A stretch of 64,000 nt of DNA from Crambe crambe (taxonomy: Eukaryota > Porifera > Demospongiae > Poecilosclerida > Crambeidae): assembly GCA_963924555.1 (NCBI GenBank), contig OZ004585.1, positions 7,642,556 to 7,706,555 of the forward strand, in the 5' to 3' direction. Made by a program: the position numbers and the translations under genes. Below are positions 42,601-55,383 of the stretch, one piece after another. Each line of letters begins with the position of its first letter. The first letter of the stretch is position 1. The notes under the pieces were generated by a model. That model was given only the letters and a program-made list of their open reading frames with translations. It had not been told where the DNA came from and ran no database searches.

Positions 42601-45600
42601 AGTTTGAGGTTCCAGTATTTTTAAATTTCTAGGTCTTGTGACTCGTGGTTTGTTTGTGTAACATATTCAATTGGTGAGCGAAGCAGTTGGTGAAAGTCAT
42701 TTGTACTTCAACTTCTTAGGCTAAGATATTGCTGTCAGGATGAAGTGGTGGTGCAGCTGCATACACAGGAGGCTGTACCACCAGTACTTAGAAAGCCAAG
42801 CGCCTACAATCCACCTAACACCTCTATGACAAAATGCTGTAGAAAGCAATAAACTCTAGCTGTTTGTTGCTAAGTGTTGTGGGTGCATGCATATTAAATG
42901 TGACATACGTTATGTAAATCCCAATTTGCATGAATAAGAGGTAAGCTTGCTTCGCTTGCCAACTACCCAACAGCATGAAACCTTAAGGCACCCTGCAAAC
43001 CAGCATACCTTTGCAGTATTTTTTAGCAATTGTACGAGCAAGATCTCCATCCAGCGGCTCCACAGCTTTGGCTAGAGTTCTCCAACTTGGCATTCCAAAT
43101 TTAGTTGCATGATTCTTCTTAAGCCAAACAACTATGGCATCATTGAGAGCCATCTCAGCATTTCCTGGCATACGGTTTGTTTTGATTGTTCCAATAGTAC
43201 CCTGCTTGACTCCAAGATTTTGTGCTAGGGTCTCCCACTGGCCAGCGAGATCACCTACTGCCTTCATCACAACTTGTATATCATCTATTCCTGGATTTGA
43301 AAATAAATATATAATTTGTGGGTGTAGCTAAACATATAGATTTCACACCCAATACACGTGCACTTTATAAGACGTAGGATTGAAGAGCTCAGTTAGAGAA
43401 ACCCAATGCACAGAGCTAGCTGTCCAACCAGTAAAAAAAAAGCAACTGTGGAGCTGGGGTAATAGCCTGCCCTCTCAAACTGTGATACCAAACCTAAATC
43501 CTTGTTGGGTCACTTGCACCATTAATTCTGTTGCCTCTTTCACTGTAAAATTGTTATACTTGAGCAGTAATGAGTATTACTTAATATCTGATCATCAATA
43601 TCCTCAAGAATTGCCATCCAATCACGATCATCTGCAATAATAAATGTAATTTTGATTCTATAAAATTATTTTCCACAGGTTTTCGGGGACTAAGATGATT
43701 AACTTACCCTCAATTCCAGCAAATGAATCAATCTGAGCTTTTCCTGAGGGAGAACATAGCAGTAAAGCTAACTATGTGGCTACTTATTTAATTGATATCC
43801 CTTGACCCATGCCACACACAGCCATATATACATGCATTAATAATATTGTGACCTGTTTGTTTTGAGGGAGGGAGAGGTATATGGCTAAAAGCTCTTTGTG
43901 ACTTGTTTTGTCTAGTGCTATGGCAAAGTGATTGCATGTGGCATAGATTGTGATTTGTAGCATATAGTGGAGACATTAAAGTCTGAAGATTAACCACATC
44001 TTTTATCCATGTCATTAATGCTTGCATCATGGAAAGGCTATGTACACACTAACTAGTACACAGAGCCACCAGACTGGGCTGTAGCTACCTTGAACTCCGG
44101 ACATGGGTTGTTGTTGAGGAATCTGTGGTGGTTGTTGGAATGGTACTCGTGGCTGCGTTCTAAGTAAGGGTTGGGATTGATGCTGGTATACATCACCTAG
44201 ACATAGTGCATAACAGTCAGTATACACTTGTGAACACAGCCCTATTACATGTACACGAGGACATCAGCACATACTATGCATTATGCATATACCTGGAACT
44301 CTGGGTTGTCTAGGTTGTTGCTGTGCAGGCATGTATGCCTGTGGTATCATATGTGGTTGTTGGTGTGGTACTTGTGGCTGCATTCCAAATACTTGTTGCT
44401 GGTATACATAACCTAGACAGCATAACAGTCATGAACACATGTACATGAGGACATGCCCTTAAGCACATAGAAAACTTCACTCTACCTAATACACTATATA
44501 TATATATGCATACCTGGAATACTAGGTTGTCTGGGTTGTTGCTGTGCACACAGTGGTATCATATGTGGTTGTTGGTGAGCCTGTAGCTGCATTCCAAATA
44601 CTTGTTGTTGGGGTTGGGACTGATGCTGGTTTACGTCACCTAGACATAGTGCATAACAGTCAGCATACATAGTGTACTGAATAGGCCTTAACACAACCAT
44701 GATGATATGTTCTTCAGCGCATAGAAATAGCTAATTATGCATACCTGGACTACTGGGCTGTCCCAACTGGGGGTGCGATGAGAGTTGTTGTGGAGGCATC
44801 TGTGGAAAGCACGCATCACAAGTCAATAGCTGCAGTGAAAATGTTGTTTTATTAATGTGGCTTACCTTTGAAAACCAAACACTTTGAGTGGATTTAAAAT
44901 GAACTATAATATCTTCATCCAACTGACACCTCATGAAATCATCTTCCCCCTCTCCCAGACACAGATGGTCCTTCACTGGAAGACTGGCAGGGCTGGTGGC
45001 ATGTTTGCATTCAAATCCAAACTTATACTGTGCATTAGACTTGTAAGGCATACGTTCAGTTACTCTATTCAAGGAAGATGTAATCTTCTCGACTATGGTG
45101 GGACATTCTTGCTCGTTTGATGTTACCGAATGAAAATTTCGTGAAAATGCAATTGTAATATGTGTCGGACATGAAACAAGAATAACTTTATTCTCTTTCA
45201 CTAAAAATTTGATCATATTCTTCCACATTTTATCTTTAGACAATTTCCACTGAGAGGCAATGTCAGCAATCATGTGGGAAAATATACCCACAGGCACAAA
45301 ACCACAATCATATTGCAACATCAAAGGTGCTGGGTTTTGACTACAAGCCTCTATTGCCTGCAATGCAGCCTTCAGTTGACCAGCTGCAGCACTTTTTAGT
45401 ATACATGGCATGAAGTAGGTTTTGCTGGTAGAATCATCTGGGATCACAGTCAAAATCTTGAGGTGTTCAAGGAGTTTCACTAATTCATCCACAGGGAGTT
45501 GATTCGATTCATCGCTGCTAGGTTGCATGGCCAGATCAAGTTCTTTCTTTGAAAACTTTCCCTTTTCCTTGAATTTCTTTGTTACGCCTGGACTAACTTT

Positions 45601-45955
45601 ACTTGCATTAGTGAAGGTGTGTATGATCAGCTGTGAGATACTGTCAAATATGACCTGCACATCACAAAAAACTTTATCTTCAATCACTTCAGGATAATAC
45701 AAGATTAGTCCCATGTAGTGATGCAGAAACCAAAGAACACTCTTTAATTCTTTCGGGTCAATTCCAAGCTTCATTGCTTGTTTCTTACAATTATCTAGAG
45801 ACATAATACGCTTACTGTCGATATCCTTGCGCATATACAGGCTCAATATCAGCCAGGCTGCTGGGATCTCAATTTCTTCAAAGTTATCTTTGATTACTTT
45901 CTCCAAGACTTTTTGTTTCTCCTTTCTCTCATTATCATCACCTGTTTTATTATTC

Positions 45956-46445
45956 ACCATTAAAATTAGCTCATTTGTATCATTCCCAGCAGATAATAGT
46001 ATGTCATTATAGAAACTGGTGCTCTCGATTCTGCCTTGGAGGGATTCTTGCTTTTCTGATAATAGGAGGGATTTTTGCTCTTCTGATAATTTTTTATTTT
46101 CTGTTATTTCATCCAGGTGTGTACCCACGAAGAGGGCTCTCGAACGAATAGGATACTCTTTAGATAAGCTTTGAATCTCATTCATGCTTTTAGTCAGTTC
46201 ACCATTAAAATTAGCTCATTTGTATCATTCCCAGCAGATAATAGTATGTCATTATAGAAACTGGTGCTCTCGATTCTGCCTTGGAGGGATTCTTGCTTTT
46301 CTGATAATAGGAGGGATTTTTGCTCTTCTGATAATTTTTTATTTTCTGTTATTTCATCCAGGTGTGTACCCACGAAGAGGGCTCTCGAACGAATAGGATA
46401 CTCTTTAGATAAGCTTTGAATCTCATTCATGCTTTTAGTCAGTTC
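45956..46445. repeat. 245-bp tandem duplication inside Roc-COR B
   Basis: The segment starting ACCATTAAAATTAGCTCATT at 45956 is repeated exactly from 46201. Copy A has a single unit. 245 is not a multiple of three, so the coding frame is lost at the junction (stop at 46194-46196, codons LILMVN-stop). The two units look identical, so the event is very recent or an assembly artefact. Confidence 0.9.
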
Positions 46446-47712
46446 TTCCTTTTTAGGGTTGCTGAAGCATGTAATACTAGCAAGAATTTGGAACAGGGTT
46501 TCTTCCACGGTAATGGTGGATTCAACTTCATCGGTAGACTTACCGTCAGGATGGGTGTAACTTATCTTGAAAGGTTTATCCAGTGAATCAATTAGTCGGT
46601 GGTAGAGAAGGTAAAGAGAAGGACCCATAATGAGGGCAGACAACATTTCCAGAAACTCAGGCTGGCCACCAGTGTCGGTATTGATCAGGAGGATAAGCTC
46701 ATTGAGATCCTGTAGCAGGATCTTAATGTCATCAAGATCTTTGCTATTCCTGGTATCAGGAGGGGGCAACATATCTACAATATCTTCCCTTTTTACACGA
46801 GTATGTAGTTCACTGGCTGACGAAGAAGATTGCTTAGAAACTTTTGTTGCTGGATTGGTGCTGGTTGAATCCTTTGGGACCAATTGGCATTGGCTTAATA
46901 GTTGGTTAAGCATCTTGTCTTCTTTCATAAAGCCTTTGAGTTTGGACCACTCGGATGACCCTGAGATTGTTGTCATATCACAACTTATATCCCTCATGTC
47001 ACTGCGCTTGATGATAACCTGCCCTGCATATTCAACAACTCCTGTACTACGTGAAATATTTCCCTTTTCTTCTTCCTCCAGGAGATTCTTAATCTCTCCC
47101 ATCAAGCGCTTTATCGTGGATGACTTTCCCGATCGAGGAATGCCAGCATGAACGAGCCTAGCCATCTTTATTTTCACTTTAATCTTCTCTTTGATGGCTT
47201 TATAATAAGCTTCTCTGTGCTGAACATCACTTGGTGGTTCAACACCTAAGTATGTACAATAGAGCAAAGTATACATCTATACAGCTAGTAAGTAAACTAC
47301 TTGTGGCATATCTAGTTCACACAGTCAGAGGATAAGGTTCAATAACTAGCTACACTTAAGGGGGCTCCGACATGACTACTGACATGACTACACGCAGCCA
47401 GCCAGCGTGCAACTAAGTATAAGCACTAATAACAGAATCATTATTGTGGAAAACGAGCTGAAAAACCACAAAAAGGTTAGGAATGCAACTTTGTGCAGGT
47501 AGTACATGAACCATACAAGCAGGAAAAGTCATAATAGTAAATAATTTATTCAATTGCATGTAGCTATAATAGCTAGTATAGGTAGCACTCCTGAAGAAAA
47601 ATAATGTAGGCAATCTATAATTATTTCCAGCGCCAGATTCAGAGCCTATTCCAGAGCCAGTGTCACCGGAAGAGTCTGGCCCGAGCGAGACTAACTCCAG
47701 AGCTAGTCTGGG

Positions 47713-50700
47713 CTAGCAGACCTCCGGTACAAAGAGGTGTTGAGATCCAGATGAGTCCGAAGTGTAGCGTTGAGAGAGAGAGCCAGACTCTCCTGAGTCC
47801 AGGATCAGGGCCGCCTCTCCGTGGCATGAGCGATCACTCAACCAACGGTAGAAAGAATTGGCATCCTGCTGGATATAGTGGGTGGGGCTGGGGCTCTGTG
47901 TAGTAGTATTGACTTTCAGTGATGCTCACCATCTACATGTACTATGAAGTCTGCAGTATGATTGTATTTGTTGTAGTAAGAGATCAGTCATGAGCAAAGA
48001 TTTGACCTTTAACCCATAATGACTGAGTCACTGGGTGTGATCCATTACTTCCATGGGAGGAGTATACTTGCAGATGCCCGTAAATCCAGAAGAGTCCGTA
48101 CTTGGCATGTTGTTTCCTCATGGTCTGGGGTAGACAGCTACGGATGGGATTAGGAAATCTTCAAAAACTGAAGTGATCAGCGCTTTCAGCAGTTCATTCT
48201 AAAGCTAGGAATTTGATATAGAGACAATTCGATCCGTAGTTGTCTTATAAGCATACAAAGGAAGGATGTGAAACTATTTTCAACACTGTAAGTTTAGCAC
48301 AAAAAAAGAAGTATTAATTTTAGTCCTTTTAGCTTCAAGCGGTGCTAGCCTCTCGGCAACTGCCCCATTTTTCCTAGTTCTTGGGAGATCAGCGACTGTA
48401 GATAAGTCCTCCACTGTGATCTTTGTAGCTTCTTTGCAAGTGTCGGTAGTCTCGACATCAGTCCCTAGCAACCTGCAAAACAAGCGCGTGGGCGGGATGT
48501 CAGAGCCCCATTAATACTATAAAAATTGATCAGCAAAGATGGTGGGTGGAGTTTCGAACTTGGGTAAGAAATTCTAGCGGCCGAGGTTAGAGAATACACT
48601 GTAATTTTCAGACCACAGAAATCTGGAGCTATGCACAGTATGTAACTTTAGTAGTTTTCTAAATGATGCACATCGTATCAAAAAAGCATATGTGCATTGC
48701 TAATAGTCATTACATGAAACTATTGTACAAGTTCTATAGCACCAACCACTAGTGTGCTCGAGATCTAGGAAAGAGTGTACTCGCAAGATGCAGTTAGCCT
48801 AGCATAGACATTCCTTTACCATATTTCTCTACGGGATTGAGGAAAGGGTCTGGACTTATTATTAGCACACACACTTATGCAGCAGGAATGTAGTGCTTGT
48901 TCACATTACATCATTTTAAACCACAAAAACTGCAATTGAGGTCTTGAGTAACTTGGATTTTCTCTTTTCTTCTGTCTTTGCCATTTGTTGTTTCATCACA
49001 CCTGGCAGAGTATGAAGTGCAAAATGGCTGGCCTTTTAGCACCTTGATGGATCTATATGCTCAAAGTGATCTAATTGGTCCCGCAACAAGTCATACGTGC
49101 TAGTAAGTCCAAACCCTTTCCTCCCATAGGGAAATAGAGTAAAGGGTCGGCTATGCCAGACTACTGAGAGAGTTTGCTAAAATCTATACCAACCAAAATT
49201 TGGCTTTTTGGCCTCAGCACCGGAGTGCCAAGGCACAGTGCTGAAGGCGACTATATATGATTAATAGCGCGCGCAATGATGTATATTGAGCATGCACTTG
49301 ATGATAACTTGCCCAGCATATTCAGCAAATTCTGTACTAGGTGAAATAATTATTCCCAACATCTATATACAGAACAAGTGAAAGGAAAAGAAATAAAAAG
49401 GCCATGTAGGGTTAGTCTGTACTTTAATAGTTTGTCAACAAAAATCAAAATTATGCTGCCTTCAATAATAATCCCTACATCACTGCAAGCTGCTTTAATT
49501 GTTCATATCAGTATAAAAGTGTTCTGCTTGGTTTAGGCAGTGATGTAGGGATTATTATTGAAGGCAGCATGATTTTGATTTTTGTTGACAGAAACTATTA
49601 AAGTACAGAATAACCCTACATGGCCTTTTTATTTAGCATAAATTTTCACTTGTTTGTTTACTTTTTGTACGACCTAAAGGTTGAATATTTAAAAATAGCT
49701 GGTTGGTAACCACCCATAAACCTAAACCACCAACTGCAAGTTATGAGCACTTAATAGCCACAACTTACCATTATCACCAGAAGGAGGAGGGTTGGAGGAG
49801 GCAGAAAGAGGAGGGGAAGGTTCAGGGGGAGTAGCTAAAGGAAATGAATACAAAGATGAAGCATTCAGCAGCCATGACTCTTTCCCTCCACCACTAGTAC
49901 CATATTCAGTTCTAACTTGAAGTACTAACTCATTCCAATGCCAACAATGCTCAAGAATGGACAAAACAGCTTTAAATTTGGTCAAAATGGGTTATTACAC
50001 ACCTGGCACACTCCTTAGACAATGTTAACTGTCTCACAGAGAAAGAGAAAATTTTTCTGAGCAGAATGGTCCTTACTTTAGAACTATAGCACCTTCCCTT
50101 CAAAAGTTATACCCGTTTTTAACATTAATTAATTTCACCTACTTTTAATTAACCACTAATTACTTCCTAAGGGCTATTAATTATATCGCTACTGAGCGAA
50201 CACCGTTATTTTAGCTCTGGGCTATTATCTATATTTAGAACATGTACTGCTACATTATCTAATTAGTGCTAAGTGGTTGAACATCTCTATACTTACAATC
50301 AAGTTGCCTGAGGGCTAATTCTCGCTTGACTAATTCTTTATCAATAGCAAGAATGTCTTGTTTGTTGTTATTGATCAATGTCTCCCCCCTCTGAACCCTC
50401 TCCTGCAGGGATTGTTTCCTATATGAAGACAGGGAGGGCTGAGCAAGCTCCCTCTTCCACTCAGCTATCATCTGCACACATGGAACACACATCAGGTATG
50501 GACTGGGCCACATGCCACGCCCTCATCACGCCACTGCTACACTCATCACTCACCTGTTCATTGTGCTTTATCTGATAGACTGCCTTCAACTGTGAGGAGT
50601 GAGAGAGAGAAGGTGAGACAACCATACAACCAACACACAAAGACAGCCATCATGCACCACAAAAAAAACCACCACACGCACAGCATGTGAGCTACGGCTT

Positions 50701-51683
50701 CCAAACTTGGAGAATGTGTAGAGTAAATCATGCTCTATAAGATCAAGGGGTCCATGAGTCACTATGCCCCGCCCACTTCCCTCGGCAGACTCGTGAGCGA
50801 GTACAATGGCCTGAAAAAAATTGAGCAGGGGTCTAGTATGCAAGCCATTTGAGCTGCAAACTCCAAAGGTGGAGAATCTTCGTTATTTTTAATGCTTAAT
50901 AGAGTCTAGGGGTGCATGAGTTGATGGACCTCACACACTTCCCTCGGCAGACATGTCAAGAATTTTGCTGAGTCAGCATATTGCCATACAAATTGACAGG
51001 GGTCTAGTAGCCGGTAGCAGACATGCCAGATGAGGTGTGCCCATGAAACATTGGGGCACATATGCTGGAGGTAGCTGCTTTAAGGTTGAGTAGTCCAGCA
51101 TTCCAACAAACAACCCATCCCTGCATACGAGCACCCCCCATTCTTTATACACTGTTGCTATGTAATGGCCTACTGTTGCTATGGGCCTAAGGTGCTGGCA
51201 GTGACTGTCTAGAGGGTCTTGTTGGAGATACTGGACCAACACAACAACACAGCAGCTATTTTCATAACAACTCACCTCCTCTAACTCCTCAATAGTAAGC
51301 TTCTGGAGCCTCTGTATGTGAGGAAACAAACCGAGTCACAACAGCCATGTTAGAATAGCAATGGACTAAGCTAGTAGTCTAGCTATAGAGAGAGACTTGG
51401 GACTAAAGTAACACAACAATATATTACGATTCAATGGCCATTATAGAATGAAATACAGCTGCCTTTAGTCGCGCCTACTAGCTATAATCTGCGCATGTGA
51501 ACTAGAAAACCATTAATCTTTAGTAACCAACCTCTTCAAAAAATGTCGACATCTCTTTCTTTACGCCCCAATCCTTGATCTCTAAAAATAGCTCTCATCC
51601 AAAAATGGAATTCAGCTTGAGCATCTAATTATAAACCATGGAGGGGACCCTTAATATAGATTGTCACTTGGCCACTCCCTTTC
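47713..51683 (-). CDS. coiled-coil / proline-rich protein, copy B
   Basis: Exons matching copy A: 51637-51683, 51532-51581 (one codon longer), 51276-51311 (RLQKLTIEELEE), 50554-50589 (LKAVYQIKHNEQ, two codons shorter), 50297-50471 (MIAEWKRELAQPSLSSYRK…), 49769-49834 (Pro-rich) and terminal exon 47713-47895. Length differences are all multiples of three, and frames stay open in both copies, so both are probably functional. Introns are nearly identical to copy A, but N-terminal exons differ at many residues. Function unknown; a coiled-coil binding surface is inferred. The exon between 49769 and 47895 is not resolved. Confidence 0.5.
48779..48955. other. ~180-bp segment present only in copy B
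   Basis: At 48778 copy B inserts sequence beginning ACTCGCAAGATGCAG and ending GAGTAACT. Copy A (about 21022) runs straight from GAAAGAGTGT to TGGATTTTC. No inverted ends or coding frame seen. It is either an insertion in B or a deletion in A. Confidence 0.65.
49391..49634. repeat. palindromic foldback element, copy B
   Basis: Counterpart of 21460-21703 with the same ~97-bp inverted arms. Only a few substitutions separate the two. Confidence 0.85.
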
Positions 51684-52454
51684 CTGTATAGTTGTAAGGA
51701 TACAATAACAGTGGATGAATGAGGAGCAATGGCTATATCGATGAAAGTTATCATTGAAATAATAATGAGACCAAACAGTTATCCCCAAAAGTATTCTCTT
51801 TTGGGACGTGTGTATCTTCTGTCTCCTAGGTACCTATTTGATGTCACAGTAATACTGTACTTCAAATTGGGCTTTTTAATTGGCTTTAAGTAGTAAGTAG
51901 TTGGTTGTCACTGAAATAGTGGAGCCCCACCCAGTGTTTATGACTCTGAAGTGCAATGATTATTATTTTGCTAAAAACTCATGACACTTAATTACATCAA
52001 CAAGTACATAGATCACTACAAAAATATTAAATTTGTACAGAAAATAAGATGTTTGAGTAAAAGAAATGTTCTGTGCAACATTCGGTAATCCAATTCCAAT
52101 GTAATGACAAAAATAATCTGATTCACACAAAAAAAAATAATTGCTGTATGATTTATGAAAACAACAAGAAAATCTTAATCAGTAGTGAACTGGAAAGTGT
52201 CTGAAGTTTGAGCATCTTGGATGAGAATTGGAGTACGTGGGGATTTAGAGCAATGTCTATGAGTTGGTACATCTCAAAGCGTGTCTCCATGACGTGAAGG
52301 TGTCTGTAGAGGGTGGAGCCATCACACCACTGCGTCACTATGGTGATCTGGGGGAGAGATGTCCAGCCCATGAATAGGAGAATGTTCGCATGCCTAGTCT
52401 TCCTGCAAAAGGATTGAGGAGTAACATTATAATTTTTTGTGGGAGAGAATTTTT

Positions 52455-52665
52455 ATGGTTCCAAAAGTAGCAAATAAAAATGAGGCTACTTTGAACGGTA
52501 CACATTCATACACAAGTGGCTTAGAAGTATATGTATATTCATTGAATTGGAATGCAATCAGTGTCTATGATTCCAATAATGGTGGTCCCATGACCAACAC
52601 GTTCTTTTATTCATATCCTCCTTTATCACGTCCAAAGTGCACAAGGGAGTTGTACATAAAGGGGG
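52455..52665 (+). other. ~210-bp insertion with an open frame
   Basis: Absent from the same intron of RAF copy A (about 25240). The plus strand is open across the insertion (MVPKVANKNEATLNGTHSYT, then WNAISVYDSNNGGPMTNTFF), with composition like an extracellular domain and NGT as a possible glycosylation site. It looks like a captured exon or processed fragment. The source gene is not recognised. Confidence 0.4.
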
Positions 52666-54088
52666 TGGAGTTCTAACCTACCACCAACCTTAGCACACCC
52701 ACTTCATTCTTGAAGGCTAGTAACTGCTGCTCTGTAGGATTTGTCACATTCAGTTTCTTCACAGCTACTGGCCCTGAAGGGATATCAATGTCATGCATTA
52801 TGCATACGTAATCTGAAAATACTGTGCATGACTGGATGGACTTACCATGCCATTTCCCCTTGAAGACAGTACCAAACGACCCAGACCCTATCTTGTTCCC
52901 TATTTCTATGTCTTGGTAAGGGATTTCCCAAACATCTGTAGAATCTCGATTGGATTTCTAGAACATGAGGAATAAAACACCCTCAGCTAAAGTGTCAAAG
53001 TTCAAGTGGGTGAATGCACCCCTTCTCAATGTGGATACCCTGAATTGTATCATAAGGACACCTCTCTAATCAGGACACTTTCGGAGGAGGTTATATCTTT
53101 ATTTCAGGGATTACTTAATACACATGGTAGTCTCAGTTAGCCAGCACAAGAGGCTTTTACTTATCAGAGAGAGGAATTCCACTGTAAACTGAATATATAA
53201 TCATACTTTCTTTGTCTTTTCGTCCGTGGCGACCTTTCCTCTGCGTTTTCTAAGATGGGGCAATGTGCTACTGTGGTAGGACGTGCTCCCTCCTCCCGAG
53301 TGTTGACTCCCAGTGACACTCCCATTAGTGGAAGTCATGTCAGTGTTGGAAACAGAAGAGCCCTTGTTCGTCATCCCAAGAGCTCCAGGACTAGGACTAA
53401 CACTCTGACATGACAGAAAAATGTTCCCCAGATGAACTATGCCTAGAGAAAATATAATATTTAATAAATAAATAAATAAATCCTTCCATGATTAAAATTA
53501 AGAACTTTACCTTTCCAGAGATGATCTCTTTGTTCGTTCACTAGTCCCCATTGTTAAGTTTCCAGAGTTTTTTCTCTCTGATCGAGGGTGGACACGATTG
53601 TCCATGGAACTGCGATGATCGTTACGCTCATCACTGTTGTTGACACCATGTGCCTGGAGGTGGTCCAAGCTACTGCTACTAGCCAATGGACAGCAGAGAG
53701 GGCAAATAAATTAAATAATTTTGGTTGGATGTCCTGCACCCTGTGGGCTAATTAGATAATTAATTGGCGGGTTATTTCCTTATAAGGAAATTGTTAACTG
53801 GTGGATTGATTCCTTATAAGGAAATTGACTATGTCCTAATTGACTGGATTGAGAGGTGTGACCTACCACTCTTTTATGTTTTCTGGATCCACTCCTGCTC
53901 CCACTGGAAACAGAACCGATCCCGTTGTCCACCTGTGAGGGTGGGGCATTCTGGTCCAGCGAGAGAGAGGACGTGGAGGAATGGCGCAGCATATGGTTGC
54001 TCCGCAGATAACGAGAAGGGACGTCCCCAGGAATGTAGCTAGCCTGCAGCTGATACTGGTGGTGTACTCAGTATACTCATCCCAGAAC

Positions 54089-54141
54089 TATGTATGTATG
54101 TATGTATGTATGTATGTATGTATGTATGTATGTATGTATGT
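54089..54141. repeat. (TATG)n microsatellite, copy B
   Basis: Counterpart of 26414-26463; about thirteen repeats. Confidence 0.9.
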
Positions 54142-54535
54142 ACAAATGAAAAGATGACTATATTAAAGTTTTTGGTTCCAACCTGTTTGGTTCCAGTATG
54201 GAGGATGTGGGGGTGACAGCCCCCATGGTGCGGATGTGAGGAGAGGTACTTCTAGTGAAGCGTGGGTCATCTCCCTTGTGGTCTCTGGAGTTGGAAGCAC
54301 TGGATGCAGTGCTGGAGTTGAAGATAGATGGAGTGGAGATCGAACGTTCTCTAGAAACTCGCCTAAAAGAGAGTATAATAGCATACTAAATCTAGCATGC
54401 TTATGGTCTCATGTTAAGGGATGCTCAGTGATAACCCTCAACTCTTAAGGGTGGATAAAATAACATATCTTCATTCCACAAGGTCTCAAAAGAGAGCTCT
54501 CTTTGAGAGCTTTTCAATAGTGTTTGAGTTACTAC

Positions 54536-54993
54536 CACTCCCATATATAGAAGACTTCCAGGAGGTAGTGTAATGAAGATATGGACGTTTCAATATATAT
54601 TTCACGGATATGTCACCCTTAAGGGTGTTGATTGTGTACCTATGGGCAGGTTGGTTCTGATCTGGAGGACTGCCTGATCTGTTCCATGTGACCAGGTATG
54701 TTAGGGTAGGCGGATTTGGAGGACATGGTGGGGAGAGGGGGGGTTGGTGTGGCTGAGGGAGGAGCACTCCCATATATAGAAGACTTCCAGGAGGTAGTGT
54801 AATGAAGATATGGACGTTTCAATATATATTTCACGGATATGTCACCCTTAAGGGTGTTGATTGTGTACCTATGGGCAGGTTGGTTCTGATCTGGAGGACT
54901 GCCTGATCTGTTCCATGTGACCAGGTATGTTAGGGTAGGCGGATTTGGAGGACATGGTGGGGAGAGGGGGGGTTGGTGTGGCTGAGGGAGGAG
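54536..54993. repeat. 229-bp tandem duplication in RAF copy B
   Basis: The unit starting CACTCCCATATATAGAAGAC at 54536 is repeated from 54765 and includes most of the Pro-rich linker exon. Copy A has one unit (about 27075-27300). Confidence 0.9.
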
Positions 54994-55383
54994 TGAGGAC
55001 CGCAGATGGTGGGTTTTGACCAGAGAGAAAATCCTGTAGGATAAGTCCATTGAAAGTCATTCAGTTCAGTGACACCATAATATGAAAAGCTTAAGACTGG
55101 AAGTGACCATAGTAATTTTCAAGTCTTGACTTAATTTCATACCGAACATCGTCCAAGTAGCTGCAAAAGATGGACTACAATGCTGGTAGTAACAATATCC
55201 ATCTCACACCTATATATGGTAAAGGGTCACCCTGCTGTATTATGACCTTTGACCTATGTGATAAAAACTGGTAAAGGGTAGACAACCTCATAACTGCACT
55301 ATATACTGCATGTACTATGTACTACATGTATACAGCATATGCACTGGTATAGTATTTAGTAAAGGATCTACATGAAAAGCTCA

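Larger units (their letters stand above)
42050..47245 (-). pseudogene. Roc-COR GTPase copy B with P/Q-rich and Death-domain exons, frame broken
   Basis: Main exon 44866-47245 encodes the same P-loop GIPRSGKSS, DTGGQPEF, GTHLDE and COR region as copy A. A 245-bp tandem duplication (45956-46445) shifts the frame, ending the first part at 46194. Downstream phase-1 exons: 44745-44799, 44514-44639, 44293-44412, 44089-44196 (all P/Q-rich, e.g. VFGMQPQVPHQQPHMIPQAY), 43708-43743, 43581-43631 (DRDWMAILEDIDDQIL) and 43475-43542, which ends at a stop. Alternatively, splicing continues to a death-domain exon 43009-43290 (GQWETLAQNLGVKQGTIGTI; PSWRTLAKAVEPL) and two more P/Q exons, 42408-42578 and 42050-42249. 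Whether it is a pseudogene depends on the duplication being real; all other exons are intact. Confidence 0.65.
52175..55033 (-). pseudogene. RAF-like kinase, truncated copy B
   Basis: Retains a CR2-type exon with RERSISTP followed by an intact Ser-rich region (about 54182-54363), two further linker exons (about 53868-54046 and 53516-53690), 53207-53440, the glycine-loop exon 52846-52957 ([11 protein letters not shown]), exon 52689-52773 with the kinase lysine present ([10 protein letters not shown]), and about 52249-52402 ([15 protein letters not shown]). A ~740-bp deletion then joins IDIA directly to the terminal exon, removing HRDLKSN, DFG and APE exons. Exon 53207-53440 also has a 2-nt deletion creating a stop (SECstop where A has SESLSPS). 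No catalytic activity is expected. Confidence 0.7.
44855..55383. repeat. segmental duplication, copy B (~10.5 kb)
   Basis: Same-orientation counterpart of 17292-27661 (details under copy A). The two copies are separated by about 17 kb containing the small membrane-protein gene and the CARD-Death gene. Confidence 0.9.

Noticed and set aside
54640-55050. Pro-rich repeated frame
   Set aside because: Arises from the 229-bp tandem duplication of a RAF linker exon and runs through intron sequence.
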